Assembly: GCA_021234155.1 (NCBI GenBank)
Contig: JAJEKV010000054.1
Location: forward strand, 3,135,622 to 3,199,621
Reading direction: 5' to 3'
DNA length: 64,000 nucleotides
From: Isoetes taiwanensis
Lineage: Eukaryota > Streptophyta > Lycopodiopsida > Isoetales > Isoetaceae
Shown here: piece after piece, positions 44,370 to 57,014 of the stretch
Position numbering within the stretch: the stretch's first letter is position 1
Layout: every line of letters begins with the position of its first letter
The notes under the pieces: model-generated
Seen by the model: the letters and a program-made list of their open reading frames with translations, nothing else
The model's database searches: none
Told to the model about the DNA's origin: nothing
Translations under genes and position numbers: made by a program

Positions 44370-46058
44370 AATACGTCGTTCTATAACGTTTTGTGTTCTA
44401 TGAACGTTTTGTGTACATTCTATAAACGTCGTTCAATAACGTTTTGTGTCGTCGTTTAACGGCGTCCCGGCGTCGTTAAGCGGCGACTGTGATTTCATCG
44501 AAAGCGGTAATCCGCGCTTATTTTCGAGCAAGCAAAGCTTATGGAGGAGCGTTTTTTGAGGCGATTTTCGGCGCGGATCTACTTTGGGGTCTATTCTAAG
44601 TGTAAGAACGGATCAACCAACTCGTTTTTTGAATCTAAACTTGTTTTTGGGTAGATTTAGGGCTTTTTGTATTTGTTGTTTGTTCTTCCTTCAACCTTCA
44701 TTCTTCTTCTTCCATTCTTGCATCCTTCTTCCATACATATTCTTCCATTCCCTTTGTTATCTTCTTCTTCGATTCTTCCTCCTCTTATACTACTTCTTCC
44801 TCCTCTTATTCAAATTCTTACTCTTAATCCTCCTCTTGCGCTTCATCTTCTTCGTATTCTTCCTCCCCATTTTCGGGTTCCTCCTCTTCTTCTTAGCCTT
44901 TTCTTCTTCGGAATTCTTCCATTCTTCTTCTAAATTTTTTCCCATCTAAGAAGACGTCGTTAAAAGACGAGACCCTTCTTCTTTCCAAAATTTTCCCTTA
45001 TTAGTTTTTTTATACTATTTCTTTCTAATCATTGAATTTTTTGTTTTGCATGTACATTCCTAGCAAAATGTGTTGTTCTTGCAAAACAACTTGGCACCTC
45101 TTCTAGGTAAGGATTTAATTTTTTCAATAAGCTAATAAAATACTAATGCTTTATTTAGATTAAATTGTTATCCAAGAAGGGGACATCATTGAAACCACCC
45201 CTCCCCCATTGCTTTTCCATATTTGTTTTTCCTTTAAGTTGTTTATTTATACTAATATATTTTACTAATCATTGAATTTATTGTTTTGCATGTACACTTC
45301 TAACAAAATGCGTTGTTTGTGCAAAACAACTTTGCCACCTTGTACGTATTCCAGGTAAGCATTTAATTTTCAATATGCTTAATGTATTGATTAATGTATT
45401 TAGCTTAATTTATTGATTAATGTATTTGGCTAAAAAAATTGGGGCTTCATTTATTTTTGTATTTTTTTAATATATTTAAGCGACATCATTTAATGACGTT
45501 AAAATCTTATATTTCTTTATTGGTTAAATTCATTTTATAGGCTTTAATATTAAATGTATTAACTTCATTCATAATAAATGTATTATTATTATTTTTTTCA
45601 ATTTATAAAAAAAAAATTAAAAAAAAAAATTAATACACGTAAGCAACGTCGTTAAGCGCTCTTGTACGACGTCGTTAAACGACGACGTGTACGTGGCTGC
45701 CACGTCAGCAACGGCGCTGGCAACGCCGCGCTGGCCGCCTGGCCGCGTGGCTGCCACGTGTACGTGACGTCGTTGAACGACGTCAAACACGTGGTTGCCA
45801 CGTCAGCAACCCGCTCGCCGACGCCACGCTGGCCGCCCGGCTGCGTGGCAGCCACGTGTACGTGGCGTCGTTGAACGACGTTACGTCGTCGCTTTAAGAC
45901 GACGTTGTTGCGACGCGTATAGCGATGCGTCCGCGTCGTAAAACGACGTGCAGACGTCGTTATAGGCGTCGTTTATCGACTTTTTGGCGTCATTCATCGA
46001 TGTTCAAACGACGTCTGGACGTCGTAATAGACGTAACAGGGCAACGTTTTTTGTAGTG
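44370..46058 (-). mobile_element. CACTA terminus with ACGTCG subterminal repeats
   Basis: The segment ends CGTTTTTTGTAGTG at 46058; its reverse complement CACTACAAAAAACG is a textbook CACTA terminus. From 44370 and again from 45640 it is filled with AACGTCGTT-type motifs, including two tandem units of about 102 bases (from about 45672 and 45778) with GTGGCTGCCACGT palindromes. A TTC-rich tract (44690-44945) lies between. This looks like the subterminal part of a large CACTA element reading leftward. Confidence 0.65.
44650..44945. repeat. TTC/CTT-rich low-complexity tract
   Basis: About 300 bases of mixed TTC, CTT and TCC triplets. The long open frames across it are composed almost only of Leu, Phe, Ser and Pro and are not genes. 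Confidence 0.8.
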
Positions 46059-46221
46059 CTTCTCGTCCTTCGATATGTTCAAGGTTTGAATGGAACCAAT
46101 GGATTGCGTTTCTTTTTCCTATTTGCAACATTCAATTTGTGAGTTATTAGCGTATTTGAATGCCTTGCCTTATGAATTATGAATTGGGCATGGAAATAGC
46201 ATTCCACTGATATGTTTGAGT

Positions 46222-46310
46222 CCAGTTTTTTGGGTTGCCCCTAAGGGTAAAACCCTCATCCATGTGGGTTTGTGGCATATTCCAAGTATATGTCAGTATA
46301 TGCTCGAAAA
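46222..46310 (+). repeat. Repeat X, copy 3, truncated
   Basis: TTTTTTGGGTTGCCCCTAAG then GTGGGTTTGTGGCATATTCC as in copy 2, but ends at about 46310 where repeat Y begins. Confidence 0.65.
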
Positions 46311-46385
46311 CATGACTTTGAAGTGTGATTTAAGCCATTTCACTCTCGGGTCACGGAGGGCAACCCTCCGTGCGCAGCACCTTGT
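46311..46385 (+). repeat. Hairpin-ended repeat Y, copy 2
   Basis: CATGACTTTGAAGTGTGATT to hairpin CACGGAGGGCAACCCTCCGTG (46352-46372) and GCAGCACCTTGTTT. Directly abuts repeat X, making an X-Y composite. Confidence 0.75.
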
Positions 46386-46419
46386 TTTTATAATATGATA
46401 GACACGTCCGTTGAAAGAA

Positions 46420-46930
46420 ATGGCCAATATTTCTAGGCAATATTCCCAAAAACTTCCTACTTTAGTTCGAATCATTGAAGATTCTTACACTCCCATTCCA
46501 GTGGTTGAGCTTCTTAAAGAGATTGCTGACTTTAGAAGATTTGTTTTCTCTCGACGTTTCGATAAAGAACAAGCTGTGAATGAGTTGAATAATCTTACTT
46601 TCAACATCATATCAAGTTTTACTTAAAGAACGGAGAAAGCTTTTTATAGGGGAAGAAATATATCACAACTAAAGACTGGAGTCCAACAGAGGGGTTGCGC
46701 TTTCTCAAATCTATTCCAGACACTTCTTTGTTAGAACGTGCTGAGCAACTTCCTCTAAAGAATCCAAAAGAGTCAAAGCAGAAGAAAAGTACCCTAACCA
46801 CATCCTTAAAAGCCATTGAAAATGGAATTTCTTCGGGCTTTAGGTACTTTTTAGAAGAAGACCAGATGTGGTGGAGAAGTTTCTTTCTTGAACAAAAGAT
46901 TATTATTCAAAACCTAGCTCAATTCTCTGT
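46420..46930 (+). pseudogene. Unidentified coding remnant
   Basis: Plus strand reads MANISRQYSQKLPTLVRIIE and on to AVNELNNLTFNIISSFT and a stop, then after a frame change DWSPTEGLRFLKSIPDTS, LLERAEQLPLKNPKES and MWWRSFFLEQKIIIQNLAQF. The composition is protein-like in both parts, with one slip and one stop between them. I do not recognise the family. It could be a transposon gene or a lost host gene. Confidence 0.3.
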
Positions 46931-47391
46931 TTGCACAAAAAAAGTAATGATTTTTTTTTTTTTTTTTGGGGTGTGTCAAAATACAATTTTATGTCCTTTT
47001 TTTAAACCTCATTTTAGCCCTTTAAAAAAAATCTTCGAGGAATATTCCTTTCGCTTTCGATTGCTCCCGTTTAATATGCAATAGTGTTATTTTTGGAGTA
47101 TTGTCAAACATAGTATTTTTGTTGTGCTGGGACTTGATTTTCCAATCTGATAATGAAGTACCCTTATATCTTATATAAATAAAGGGTCTACTCCAAGGTT
47201 AATTAAGCCAAAGATAATTAAAATATGATAGAAGAAGCAACAAAACTGAGCATTTTGAAAACGAGGAGGAGGACGAAGAATATTTTAAGAGGAAGGCACG
47301 ACAGAGCAATAATTAGAGCAGAAAAAGTGTTGGAGCAACGGATTGCATGCATGATCCGAAGATTAAATGGGGACATAAATGCTATGTACAA

Positions 47392-48519
47392 TCACCAGTA
47401 TCGATCTTTGTGATGGTCGAGCTGCAGGGGTGCAGAAGAAAGTGCGGAGGAATAGGGAGCAGCAGATCCTAGAGGATTAGTGAGGCCCCCAGGAAACGAT
47501 CCGATCACCAAAACTGCAGCATCAGGATTATTATTAACAGATACAGATGCTGCTGCAAGGCTGCTTTCCTGACATCTGTAACGGTGGATCTCGTTTCGCA
47601 CAGCATTCAGCTCTGCCTGCAGCGTCTGGGCTTGCCGCTGCAGCTTGGATATGGTGCCCATGCACCCGTACACCGGATCTCGGATTCGCGCATTTGCCTC
47701 GTACACCAGACTGTTTGCAGCGTCTGCGCGTTGGCCCTCTGGAACCTCCTGTAGTATTACAAGTTATATATTGCATATGCATCAGATCTATAAGAGTAAT
47801 AACTTAGTCGTGCAGAAACAGCAGATGAATTTGTCAAGATGTAGAAATATTAGGTCTGATCAATCTGATCGTAGCTGTAAAGTAAGGGATATTCTTGAGC
47901 TTGATCTGTGCTTGACAAGTGCATTAGAATATACTGTGTGTGTTGGTACGTGATGTGGGTCATTTTTTTCAAACAAGTTGGAAAGAGCTTTCAGGTGGTT
48001 GAAATGTTTGGGTTCTGATAACTGTACCATGTTAACAGGTATGGAATGGTATATGCAGAGAAAAAAAGGGCCACCTACTAAAAATCAAGAGGTTTTTTCC
48101 AGAAAGAACTGTCAGAAGAGGCCCAGGAAGGATGAAACAGGCAAGTATCCGAGCAGAGATTTTTGACATGGAACAACCTAATCGAGGATAGATAGATAGA
48201 TAGATAGATAGTATTTTAACGTTCGCAGAGAGCATACCATGAGCATTTTGGAGACATTGCTGGCGCCGAAGACCTTGTGGACAGAAGCAAACTTTTGAGG
48301 CTCGTGAGGTGAGAAGTATGGAGAAAACGGGCACTCCTGTGCGCATCTACGGCGGAGAAGCTTGCAGGCTGCACAAGGAGTTATGGTGTTGGCAACACCT
48401 CCCAGCATTACAGGCTTTCCTTCCTGATGATGATGATGATGATGATCGTGATCCACCAGCCTCCTCCCCCTCCTTGAACTGCTACCAAAATTTAGGGCCC
48501 CGTCTTTTTCCTTCGACAT
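47392..48519 (-). CDS. LBD: LOB-domain (LBD) transcription factor, class I
   Basis: LBD proteins are plant-specific nuclear DNA-binding proteins that set organ boundaries and lateral organ growth. Exon 1 (48519-48238) and exon 2 (47748-47392) join in phase across a GT-AG intron (ATG|GTATGC, CTACAG|GAG), giving 212 residues. Visible parts: C-x2-C-x6-C-x3-C zinc motif (C49, C52, C59, C63, in PCAACKLLRRRCAQEC), GAS block from FSPHEPQKFASVHKVFGASN, then RADAANSLVYEANARIRDPV and a Leu-spaced coiled coil KLQRQAQTLQAEL. The conserved intron position is kept. The N-terminal H-rich run (residues 24-31) is coded by a GAT/ATC microsatellite. The C-terminal part is Ser/Ala-rich, as is common. No lesions; it looks functional. 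Which LBD clade it belongs to cannot be decided here. Confidence 0.93.
48188..48211. repeat. (GATA)n microsatellite in LBD intron
   Basis: Six GATA units in the LBD intron just past the donor. Confidence 0.9.
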
Positions 48520-49835
48520 TCACGCATGTGGCCTGCCACACAACACCACTTACACTCTCAGCAATTCCGAGCGAATAGAGAAAATTTATCAGCCCCTCAC
48601 TAAAAACTAAAATCAACAGAACCAAACAAACAAAACAACAAAATTAATCAACAGAACCAAACAAACAAAACAACAAAATTTATCAGCCCCACACGAGAAA
48701 ACAGAATCAACCCACCATGACGAAAAAAAAGAGAAAGCCAGAATTAAGTTAGAAAATGAGCTCTTCCTCACCTCTCACAGCCCAAATCTATGCATAGAAT
48801 CGCGCCGGATCTCCCGAAGAAAAAAACAGCGCCACACACACAGAGACACAGACATACAGAATCAGACATCCATCAGGCCAGCTGATCTAACAAGATCAAA
48901 AGCCCTTTCCGGCTATGGCGCCTTGTAGCGCTGCAAATTTCAACCCCCTAGTTCGGCGCTCGGGATTCCAACCTCGCTTTCCTTCCTCGAACCTCACCAT
49001 CCCGCTACCATAGTGTTCTCCCATGGACCCTTTATTACAATACTATTACCCCATATTAAATAAGCTTTCTCTTTCAAATTAGGTGCCTGTCAATTTTTTT
49101 TTCCATCCCTTGTTTGGTGTTGATGGTGCCTAAAGTGCCTTCCAACTCTTCTGCTTCACAATTCTCTTCTCTTTTCCTATTCTGCTTGACCTTCATTACG
49201 CATATCCTCTTCTTCATCTTTCTAAAACCATCCATCTACATTGCATACTTATAGAAGCTATGGTGTGTAAAGCATGTCTAATAATTCCACATAAATGTAC
49301 AGTTGAACGTGGTTGCCCTCAAAAGTTGTCCAACACTTCCTCTCCTGTCTTCTCCTTAACTTCTTTGTGGCAAAATCCAAAATCCTACCACTAGTATAAC
49401 CCTCCTTAAATTCTTTGTGGCACATTAAAGATGGATCCATGTCTATAAACGTTGCTTTTAACACCCCTTTAATTTGGAACCATGAATGTAACCCATGTTC
49501 TATCATGTCCTTGTGAATCTAGGCATCTTAATACTCCCTTTTATTGTTCTCAGATCACACACTTCTCACACTTATCTTATTCAATTGTATGAATGACACA
49601 TGGTTATAGCAAACAACAAAAGTAAGAAATGTTATTAGCAAGTACTGCCCCTCTGTTGTGTATAGAGATTAATCTACCATACATTCCTTATTAATTTCTG
49701 TCTGCCAGTTGTCGCTCTAAATGCATTGCCTTTCATTAATATTAATTTGAAATACGTCCTCTCACTACGACATTTGAGCACTTGTTCTTGCACTTGTGTA
49801 TGGTTGACAAAAAATGTATAATATCGTGAATTAAA
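48520..49835. other. LBD upstream region and spacer
   Basis: Upstream of the LBD start there is no other recognised gene. AACCAAACAAACAAAACAAC is repeated at about 48620 and 48655. An 82-codon minus frame at 49258-49506 has no known motif. A 5' UTR and promoter of LBD are expected here but no TATA box stands out. Confidence 0.35.
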
Positions 49836-50161
49836 CCTTGCTCCACGGCCTTGGTATTAATTATATTATCCCTTTATTAACTGTTAACATTCAACTCTAG
49901 TTTAATATTTCATATATCACATATGAAAGAACATGATTAATGACTAACGCTGCTCAAATAAGGAACCGTAGAAACTACTTACATTACATTGTGCCTCCTA
50001 GTCTAATCATATGTTGACACGTGGCAGTGATTCTTTTAAGGAATGCTTAGTATATATTTTAGATATTTACCCAATATTCTACACATTTACTCAGCATTCT
50101 GCCCAAATAATGTAATGTAAGTGGTTTTCACATAAAAACGTCACTTAAAGTGACATTCTTG
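49836..50161 (+). repeat. Intergenic repeat R, uninterrupted copy
   Basis: From CCTTGCTCCACGGCCTTGGT to AAAGTGACATTCTTG. The same sequence occurs at 59628-59840 plus 60925-61116, interrupted by about 1.08 kb. This copy lacks about 60 bases present in the other near AATGACT. Confidence 0.85.
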
Positions 50162-50516
50162 TCACTCTTATATAATGCATGTACATTCATTTCATATTTT
50201 GTTTGATCTAATTTTGTTGCAATTGATTTTTATGCTGACGCGTGTCATGTTTAGGCCCTATTGCACTTCTCACTTTTCATTTCTCACTTTTCATTTGCAC
50301 TTCATGCCATGGTTCTTTCTTGCTCTGCAAGCCATCCCCTATCCCTGGCACTATGCGCCCAAGGATCCGGCCGACCACAGCAAGCTACAACCGACTAGCA
50401 CGAGGGGCGAGTCATGTGGTTCCAAGATGGTAATCGCTCTGCCCCATTTCTGTTGCTCGGATCTACTACTCTAAAAGCCGTTGCTTTATGTAGCCCTCAA
50501 AGGTCCAAGGTGTTAG

Positions 50517-50883
50517 ACCTATTTCAAGCTTTCTGTTAAGGTAGACAGAGGTAAATCCGGCGTTAAACAGAGCGTAAGAGGTCATGGTGTCTTCTGTAAT
50601 GGATTGGGGCTGGAATCCTTCAATTTCGACTACTTTTTTTCGCCAGAATATGGCCCCTGTTCCTACGCATCGAAAGCACGCTTTAGGTTATTCCCGCGGA
50701 ACCATGACTCGTCGTATCCAAAAATACGAGGCATCATTCATTGGGTCTCCTGCGGGGAAGATTGTAAAATGATTGAGGAATTTGAACAAAGGAAACATCT
50801 TGACTATGGTAGACAATATGTGGCAAAAGGATTTGCAAAAAGGAAGGGTGAAGAATTCTCGCATTTGAGTGCAAGAAGCCCAT
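50517..50883 (+). CDS. Unidentified coding exon
   Basis: After an acceptor-like GGTGTTAG the plus frame stays open for about 122 codons to a stop at 50883. It reads KVDRGKSGVKQSVRGHGVFC, then LESFNFDYFFSPEYGPCSYA and YPKIRGIIHWVSCGEDCK, ending KGEEFSHLSARSP. Aromatic and Cys spacing suggest a real domain, but I do not recognise it. No flanking exons found. An overlapping shifted frame at 50584-50772 is probably a shadow. Confidence 0.35.
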
Positions 50884-53500
50884 AGTTGAGATTTCCACAT
50901 TTGAAGTTATGTGGAACTCCCGGAATCTGCAGGCGCACATTCATCTCTCGCGGAGTATACAAAAAACTCGTTTGTAATGTAGAATATAATAGATTAGGAG
51001 GCATTGAATCATATCGTGAATATGGAAAAACTTGTTTGTAATGTAGAATAGTGTAGGACATGATAGATCGGGAATGAATTGAACCATAGTTAAATGTGTA
51101 CTTACCTTTCCTCTTCGCAAAAATATTGCACCCTTTGGCGGGGAGTTTACGCTTGCAATGCCTCTCTGCCGCAATGCCTCACGGTGTGCTTTGAGATCAT
51201 CATTACCACCATCATCTAAAACAAGCACCAATATGTCGACTATATTATGCGGATCAAAAGCCCTACTCTAATTCTGCTTGCAGGCCTTCTCCTAGTCCTC
51301 ATTAGTTCTGCGAATGGACTCTTTATATGCAGTTCTAATCCATTCGTATCAGCCATGTTGCTTTGATTTTGCTGTGGATCTTGCTTAAAGCTCTATGTAC
51401 TAGATGAAACACAAGGGTCTTTTAAATTCAATTTTTGGACTTGCCAAATTTTCAAACAGCAGCAGCATTGTGATGGCTTCTTTATTGGCTTAGATACCGA
51501 ACCTTATTAGAGATTTCCATTAATGCATCAACTTAAATGTAGTATCAAGTGATTGGATAGGAACAATGTTGTAGTAAGCTGCTTTGGATTCTTTCTTGGC
51601 TTATTATCTGTTTGCACATGATTGTCCAATGTCCTGGCCAGCTGGACTGGGGCATTAAAAAATGTCCAAACTTCCCAGCAGGGAGCTAGGCGGCCGACAT
51701 AATAGGTAATGGTTTTGCAAAAACAGGGGTCTGAGCAATAGATTTGGGTATCAAAATTGTTGAAACTGCATTTAGACACAGAGCTGGGCAAGGCCGATTT
51801 AACCACAGAGCTGGGCCATTTTGTTCTCATTCTAAACTGCCTTATGCTGTTGTCCCTTTATTTTGCTCTGTAGTTAAAGTGCAAAATTCGGTCGGAGAGC
51901 ACAGCTATGCATTTTTCTATTTTCTGTGATGTATTTTGTAGTGTATCTATCTTGTTAATTTGGGATTTTCCGGTATGGCCAAAAAGTTTTTTGATTTTCT
52001 TTTAAGTTTGATTTCTTAAGGTTAGGGGTAGTTTTAGCTGCCTGAAATATTTCCGGTGACCCAAAAATAAAAATTTGCCGTTCTATGATTTCGAAAATGG
52101 ATTCGAAATTTCTAATGAAGGGACGGCATCGAAGACAGTGACACGTATTTTTCCAGGCAACATGCATGCATGGGGCTTTTCGTAATTGATTCCTTCCTTC
52201 CTTCCTTCTCCGTGGATCTATCCGGTAATAGTAGGCGGTGGCATCTCCCATACATGCCAGATAACCCGTATTTCTAGCTGGATATTGTGTAAGGTGCCCA
52301 AATGCATAGATTCCGGTCTAGCAGCCATGCAATTCCGGCCACTCCATTTGGCTGTTTTGCATAGCTTGAGGCCCAGTCACAACTTCCGGTAATATCATGT
52401 CGTATAGAAGCTATAATTGGTTCGAAATTTATAATTGGAGCTCATGATACCACTGATTCAAATTTGCAAGCTTCCAGGTACTGATTCAAATTGGGGCTGT
52501 TTTTCTTTCCGGAGAGTTGATTACTCTTGATTTTTGTGCTGGTGAATCTGCAGCAGTTTAAATAACACATATGACTTGATTTTGCACATGAAAATCATTC
52601 AAATTCATGGGTTTTGCCTTGCAATTGGCTTCTGCAATGTGCACCAGGTAATTGCAAATCTATTCTTTATCTTCATTAGGACTCCCCACTGGCAAGTCTT
52701 CAAATTCTGCTCTTGCAATCCATATCTATCTGTGTAACTTTCAAGTCCAAATTATTCTTGAGACTTACCTTCTGATATGTACATTAGTCTTTGTATTTGT
52801 CTTTTAACAACCTCATAACACCATGTGACAGGGGCTTGAGTATGAGGGGACACCTTTTTCATAAACAAACAGAGTTACAGCTGATTTCAAAATCTTTCCT
52901 ACATGTACATGTTTAAAATACCTTATCTGGCATTAGAGGCCTGCGTACTTAGGATACGTTTCTTATTTCTCTTCTCATAGTTTATGTACATTGGATCTGA
53001 TAAAGAGGCAGAGAAATATGCCCTACATTACAATGGGTTTTGCCTGTCAACAAAGATAAATGCAGTTTTTGCTTATGTCTCAATAAACATTGACATGCGA
53101 ATGACTTCACATATTTAAATTGCCTTTATTCCTGTTTGACTGTAGATTGTTCAGATATGACAAAACACGTTCTGCAGAAATTACTGGAATGAGTATGTAG
53201 CAACGAGGTCTGCATATGCCATCAATGGATAATAGCGTCTCTTCTGTATAGCATGTCTATCAGGTAACATGATTTTCTATTCCATTTGTAAGCATGTTTG
53301 ATCACGTGGAAATATAGCAATGCTATCACCTGGAAGTGTACTAAAATGAGCAAAACTTTTATAAACTAAGAATTTAGTGGTCAGTTTCAAAAGTGTTTCA
53401 AAGCATCGGAGTTATTTTAGCAAAGGACAGGCAAAAACTTCCAAAGCATGGGAGCTATTTTATGAGATCTGACCGATTGAGCAGTCCATGAAGGTCACCA
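50884..53500. other. Gene-poor stretch
   Basis: No supported gene. ACTTGTTTGTAATGTAGAATA repeats near 50967 and 51029. The TTGTTAATTTGGG repeat lies at 51945-52180. A TGGTATCA word on the minus strand near 52440 is a weak primer-binding-site candidate. Confidence 0.3.
51945..52180 (+). repeat. TTGTTAATTTGGG repeat, copy 2
   Basis: Companion of 43474-43645, with GATTTTCCGG, GCCTGAAATATTTCCGG and ATGCATGCATG in the same order. Confidence 0.5.
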
Positions 53501-55430
53501 ATAGTTACACACAATTCTTTAAGATTTTGGTCAATCTGTCCTAGATCTGTCTATGACGTTGTGAATGCATAACCTACAATACTCAATCTGGCCAGAGATA
53601 CAACCAAATGCAAAATGCGAGAATACCCCAACCACATCAATATTGCAAAGATATCTGAAGTCCAGAGACTTCTCAGATTCATTTGTGCCTTCTTTTTTGT
53701 GTAAGTTTATGGGTCACAGTAAAAAAGGCATGTTCTTTTCTTATTTCCATATTTTGACAAATTGTTTAATATGTTTTTAATATAAGAGGAATGAGTTCTG
53801 TATCTTTTAGGATTGACGAATGTTTTAGAGATGAAAATGACTGTGGAGCACATATTTTGATGTGAATATTGCAATACATAGATTTTTGTAATGAAGCTTC
53901 TGTTATCGTATGGAAATACATGTCGCTCTTTTTGCGAAGTAATGATTGTTAAGAAGCAATAGTATGTTAATTGTGCTGGTCTACGTGCAATAGGCCAGCA
54001 TGTCTGCTTTGAGTTTGCTTATCTTCAACGGCATTGTTCTAAACTGCTTAATGTTTCTAAGGCTTCAACATCATGGTTTTAAACTGCTTATGTTAAGGTT
54101 TCCTGCATGTGTTAGAATTTCTTAAAGATTAGTTAGATATATTGCTCAACTTTTATGTTTATTTTGCAGATTGGTCATGTTGTAGAGCAATAAATTTAGT
54201 TCTAAACTGTTCGCTATTGCTGTACAATGTTGACGTTTCCGAGATGAGATGCAACATATGCATCTGGTTATTATAGCCTGTCAACAACTGGCAGAACGTT
54301 TTGGATGAGATACACAGAACAAACCCGAAAGTTTCTTGATCGAGTGCTCGAGTGCTCCATGTAAAGATGTACGTATAACTATTGGCTCGAGAGGCTGCCA
54401 TACATTTATTCCATCTCCAGGATGGGTTGCAATTGTTTTACTGGACCTTAAGACTTATAACAATTGTTTGGTAATAACACGGTGTTTGTTATAGAACAAC
54501 GCATTATTTTTACCAATGGCAGGAGTTCTAAATGCATGTTACAAGCAGTGCAACAAAAGTACAGAAGACTTAGGTTATGCGTGCAGGGTACAATTATTGT
54601 GGATTATTTTGTGATGTAGAAGACGAGGCATATTTTTGCTATCATATCTTTAACAAAATCGTAAGACCTTTTATCATAAAAAGGTATATTGTGTTTCAAA
54701 TGTAGATGGTATAGATTTCTGGACCCAATTTAGAATTGTTCTTGGAAATCACAATTTCCATCTAAATCGATGTCTTGGGCTCAAAATGTGCAGGGATTGC
54801 ATAGAGGCTACAACATTTCATTACTCTTGGACTTCTACAAGATGGTTTATTTATACATATTATGTTTCTGGAGGGTCCATTTGGTAGCAACAATCAAGTG
54901 TCTTATATATTCAATTCCAATATGCAATTCCAATCTTCTTGAAACCAGATTGTCGTCTGCAATTTAAAACAGTGTGTCTATGAGGGTAAGGTAAGTATCT
55001 TATATAGTCGTCCTCCTTGGAATTACATCGTTGATTACAAAAAACTTTGAAGTCTTAGAGCTTCTAAAATTGCTCTACTTTTTAAATATGCTGGCTTACA
55101 GAATTCACATTACAAGTATCCGTAGGACTCACCATTATTTGCACTTTATTTCTATTTTAAATGTTGTATCTGCGTGATTACAACTTGCAGGTCCATCTTA
55201 AAAGCTATTTGATGCATAAGACATGGTATGAGAGAATGCATACTAATTCTTTATGACAGATATAGTTACAGCTCTAACTACATTGTACACTAATCTAAAC
55301 CAGTACCATGAGATTCAATACTTTGGAGCTACTAATTTAATGCACAATGTTTTTTCTATTTAGACCTTTGGCAGTTACGCCTCTGCATTTGCCATTACAA
55401 TCTACTACATATGCCACTTTTTTTGAGTTT
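53501..55430. other. Gene-poor stretch
   Basis: No supported gene. A phrase with TTCTAAACTGCTTA occurs twice near 54036 and 54078. Confidence 0.3.
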
Positions 55431-55439
55431 TTTCATTCT

Positions 55440-55815
55440 GTACTTCAAGATCATTGCCACTGGGACATTGCACCTATGTTGGATTGACAAATAATTTACT
55501 AAACTGTGTAATGCTGCAATATTAAATGTCAAAATCATGGACTAACATATTATATGGCATGCTTTTGAAAATGAGGATTTACTTTTCTTGGGCCATTGTT
55601 TTGCCAACGTTATACCATTCAAGCTATTCAAGCTTTTCTCTGCACGTTGGCAATGCCAAGGAATGGTTCAAGGTGCAAATGCCAAATTAGCATTGGGACA
55701 TTGCATCTATTCTGGATTGACACAACTTACAGAAATCTGTTAATTGTGTTATGCTGCAATATTAAATGCCAAAATGATGCGCATATATGGCATGCTTTTG
55801 AAAAATGAGAATTTA
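55440..55815. repeat. Tandem duplication, ~200-bp unit
   Basis: GGGACATTGCA..TATG or TATT..TGGATTGACA, then GTAATGCTGCAATATTAAATG and ATATGGCATGCTTTTGAAAA, occurs at about 55458-55575 and again at 55690-55805. The pair GACATTATTAATAGTTGTTA follows twice, at 55842 and 55925. Confidence 0.75.
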
Positions 55816-57014
55816 TTTTTCTTTAGCATCCTAACGAGCTTTGACATTATTAATAGTTGTTAAAGCTCATGAATATTGGGGCATCCATTGACTGTAACGT
55901 TTGTTCAATTTGAAGGGGATATTTTGACATTATTAATAGTTGTTAAAGCGCAAGAATGGACATCCATGGAGTGTAACATTTGCTCAATTTAAAGGGGGAT
56001 ATTTTGAGCATGGTCGGGGATATTTTGAGCATGGTCTTTCCTACAAGCATGTAAGGAAGAACGCTTATAGCTTTAAGAATATAACTACACTTATAGCTTT
56101 AACAATATAACTACAAGCATCATTGAGCACTTGAGCATTGGAAAAACCTGTCTCTTAATGATTTATATGATTTTATATCTAGCTACTCTTTATAAACTAA
56201 CTAATTAAACACAAAGACAAAGTAGGACATTACTATCAAAGTCTAGCAATGGCGCCAACGTCTACATACCAACACCAACATAAACTTCATATTTGAGAGT
56301 CACGAATTGTGTTACTTTACTTTACTCTGATCTTTGGAAAGAGACTTACCAAAAAGCGCCATCATCTGAAAGTGTTACAGGTTGAGAAACATTGGCTGAG
56401 ATTTGAGCACCTTCAACAGCTTTATAGCTCTAGAACAAAGACCATTATGCTGGCATATCTCAAAAGAGCAATCTATCATAGAGCAGCAGAAGTCCGCAAA
56501 AAGCCAAAGCATGGGGGTAGACAGAGAGGCATGGCATTCATAGCAATGGCAAATAAGGCTAGACTTTACAAACATATCTTTCGAGATGATGTGGAGTGCA
56601 CCTTATTCTGCAACCACCTTTGATACATGGGACTTGCATTGCCATTGGTGCTACAATAGCATTTGGTATGATATTATTGAGATCGTAAGTACATTTCAAA
56701 AAGCATATAGGAAGCAACCACCCTACAGGATGAGTGTCCCAATAGTAAGCCCTGTGCATCTTGCTTTAAATTTCGCTGAATTGAATGTTTTGCTTGCATC
56801 AGGTGGTATTTTTTAATAGTTGCAGCTACTCCATTGCCTGATGGGAATTTACAGTTGGAGCTACTCCATTACCTGATGGGAATAGTAAATGTTTTACTCA
56901 ATAAAATGGTGTTGTTATTGACAATCTTAATGCTATAAGCAAGGGATTACGGATGAGGTTTGGGTGGGTTCCACATTCGTAAAAACGAATGACAAAAAAA
57001 AAAAAAAAAAAAAA
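55816..57014 (+). mobile_element. Possible retroposon ending in poly-A
   Basis: The stretch ends with about 21 A (56994-57014) after GTGGGTTCCACATTCG..AAAACGAATGAC. A duplicated phrase, GCTACTCCATT.CCTGATGGGAA, lies near 56825 and 56857. The 104-codon plus frame at 56309-56623 is protein-like but unrecognised. A LINE or SINE 3' end is the simplest reading. Confidence 0.35.

Noticed and set aside
44584-44949. 121-codon Leu/Phe-rich open frame
   Set aside because: Produced by a TTC/CTT low-complexity tract; a second frame is open across the same bases.
45652-45874. Overlapping frames on both strands
   Set aside because: They cover GC-rich CACTA subterminal repeats with ACGTGG palindromes, which are open in several frames without coding meaning.
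52430-52460. Second primer-binding-site word (TGGTATCATGAGC, minus)
   Set aside because: It needs an extra base relative to TGGTATCAGAGC, and no LTR-like boundary is visible beside it.
56240-56255. TGGCGCCAACG as a Gypsy-type primer-binding site
   Set aside because: Only seven bases match and there is no LTR or gag nearby.
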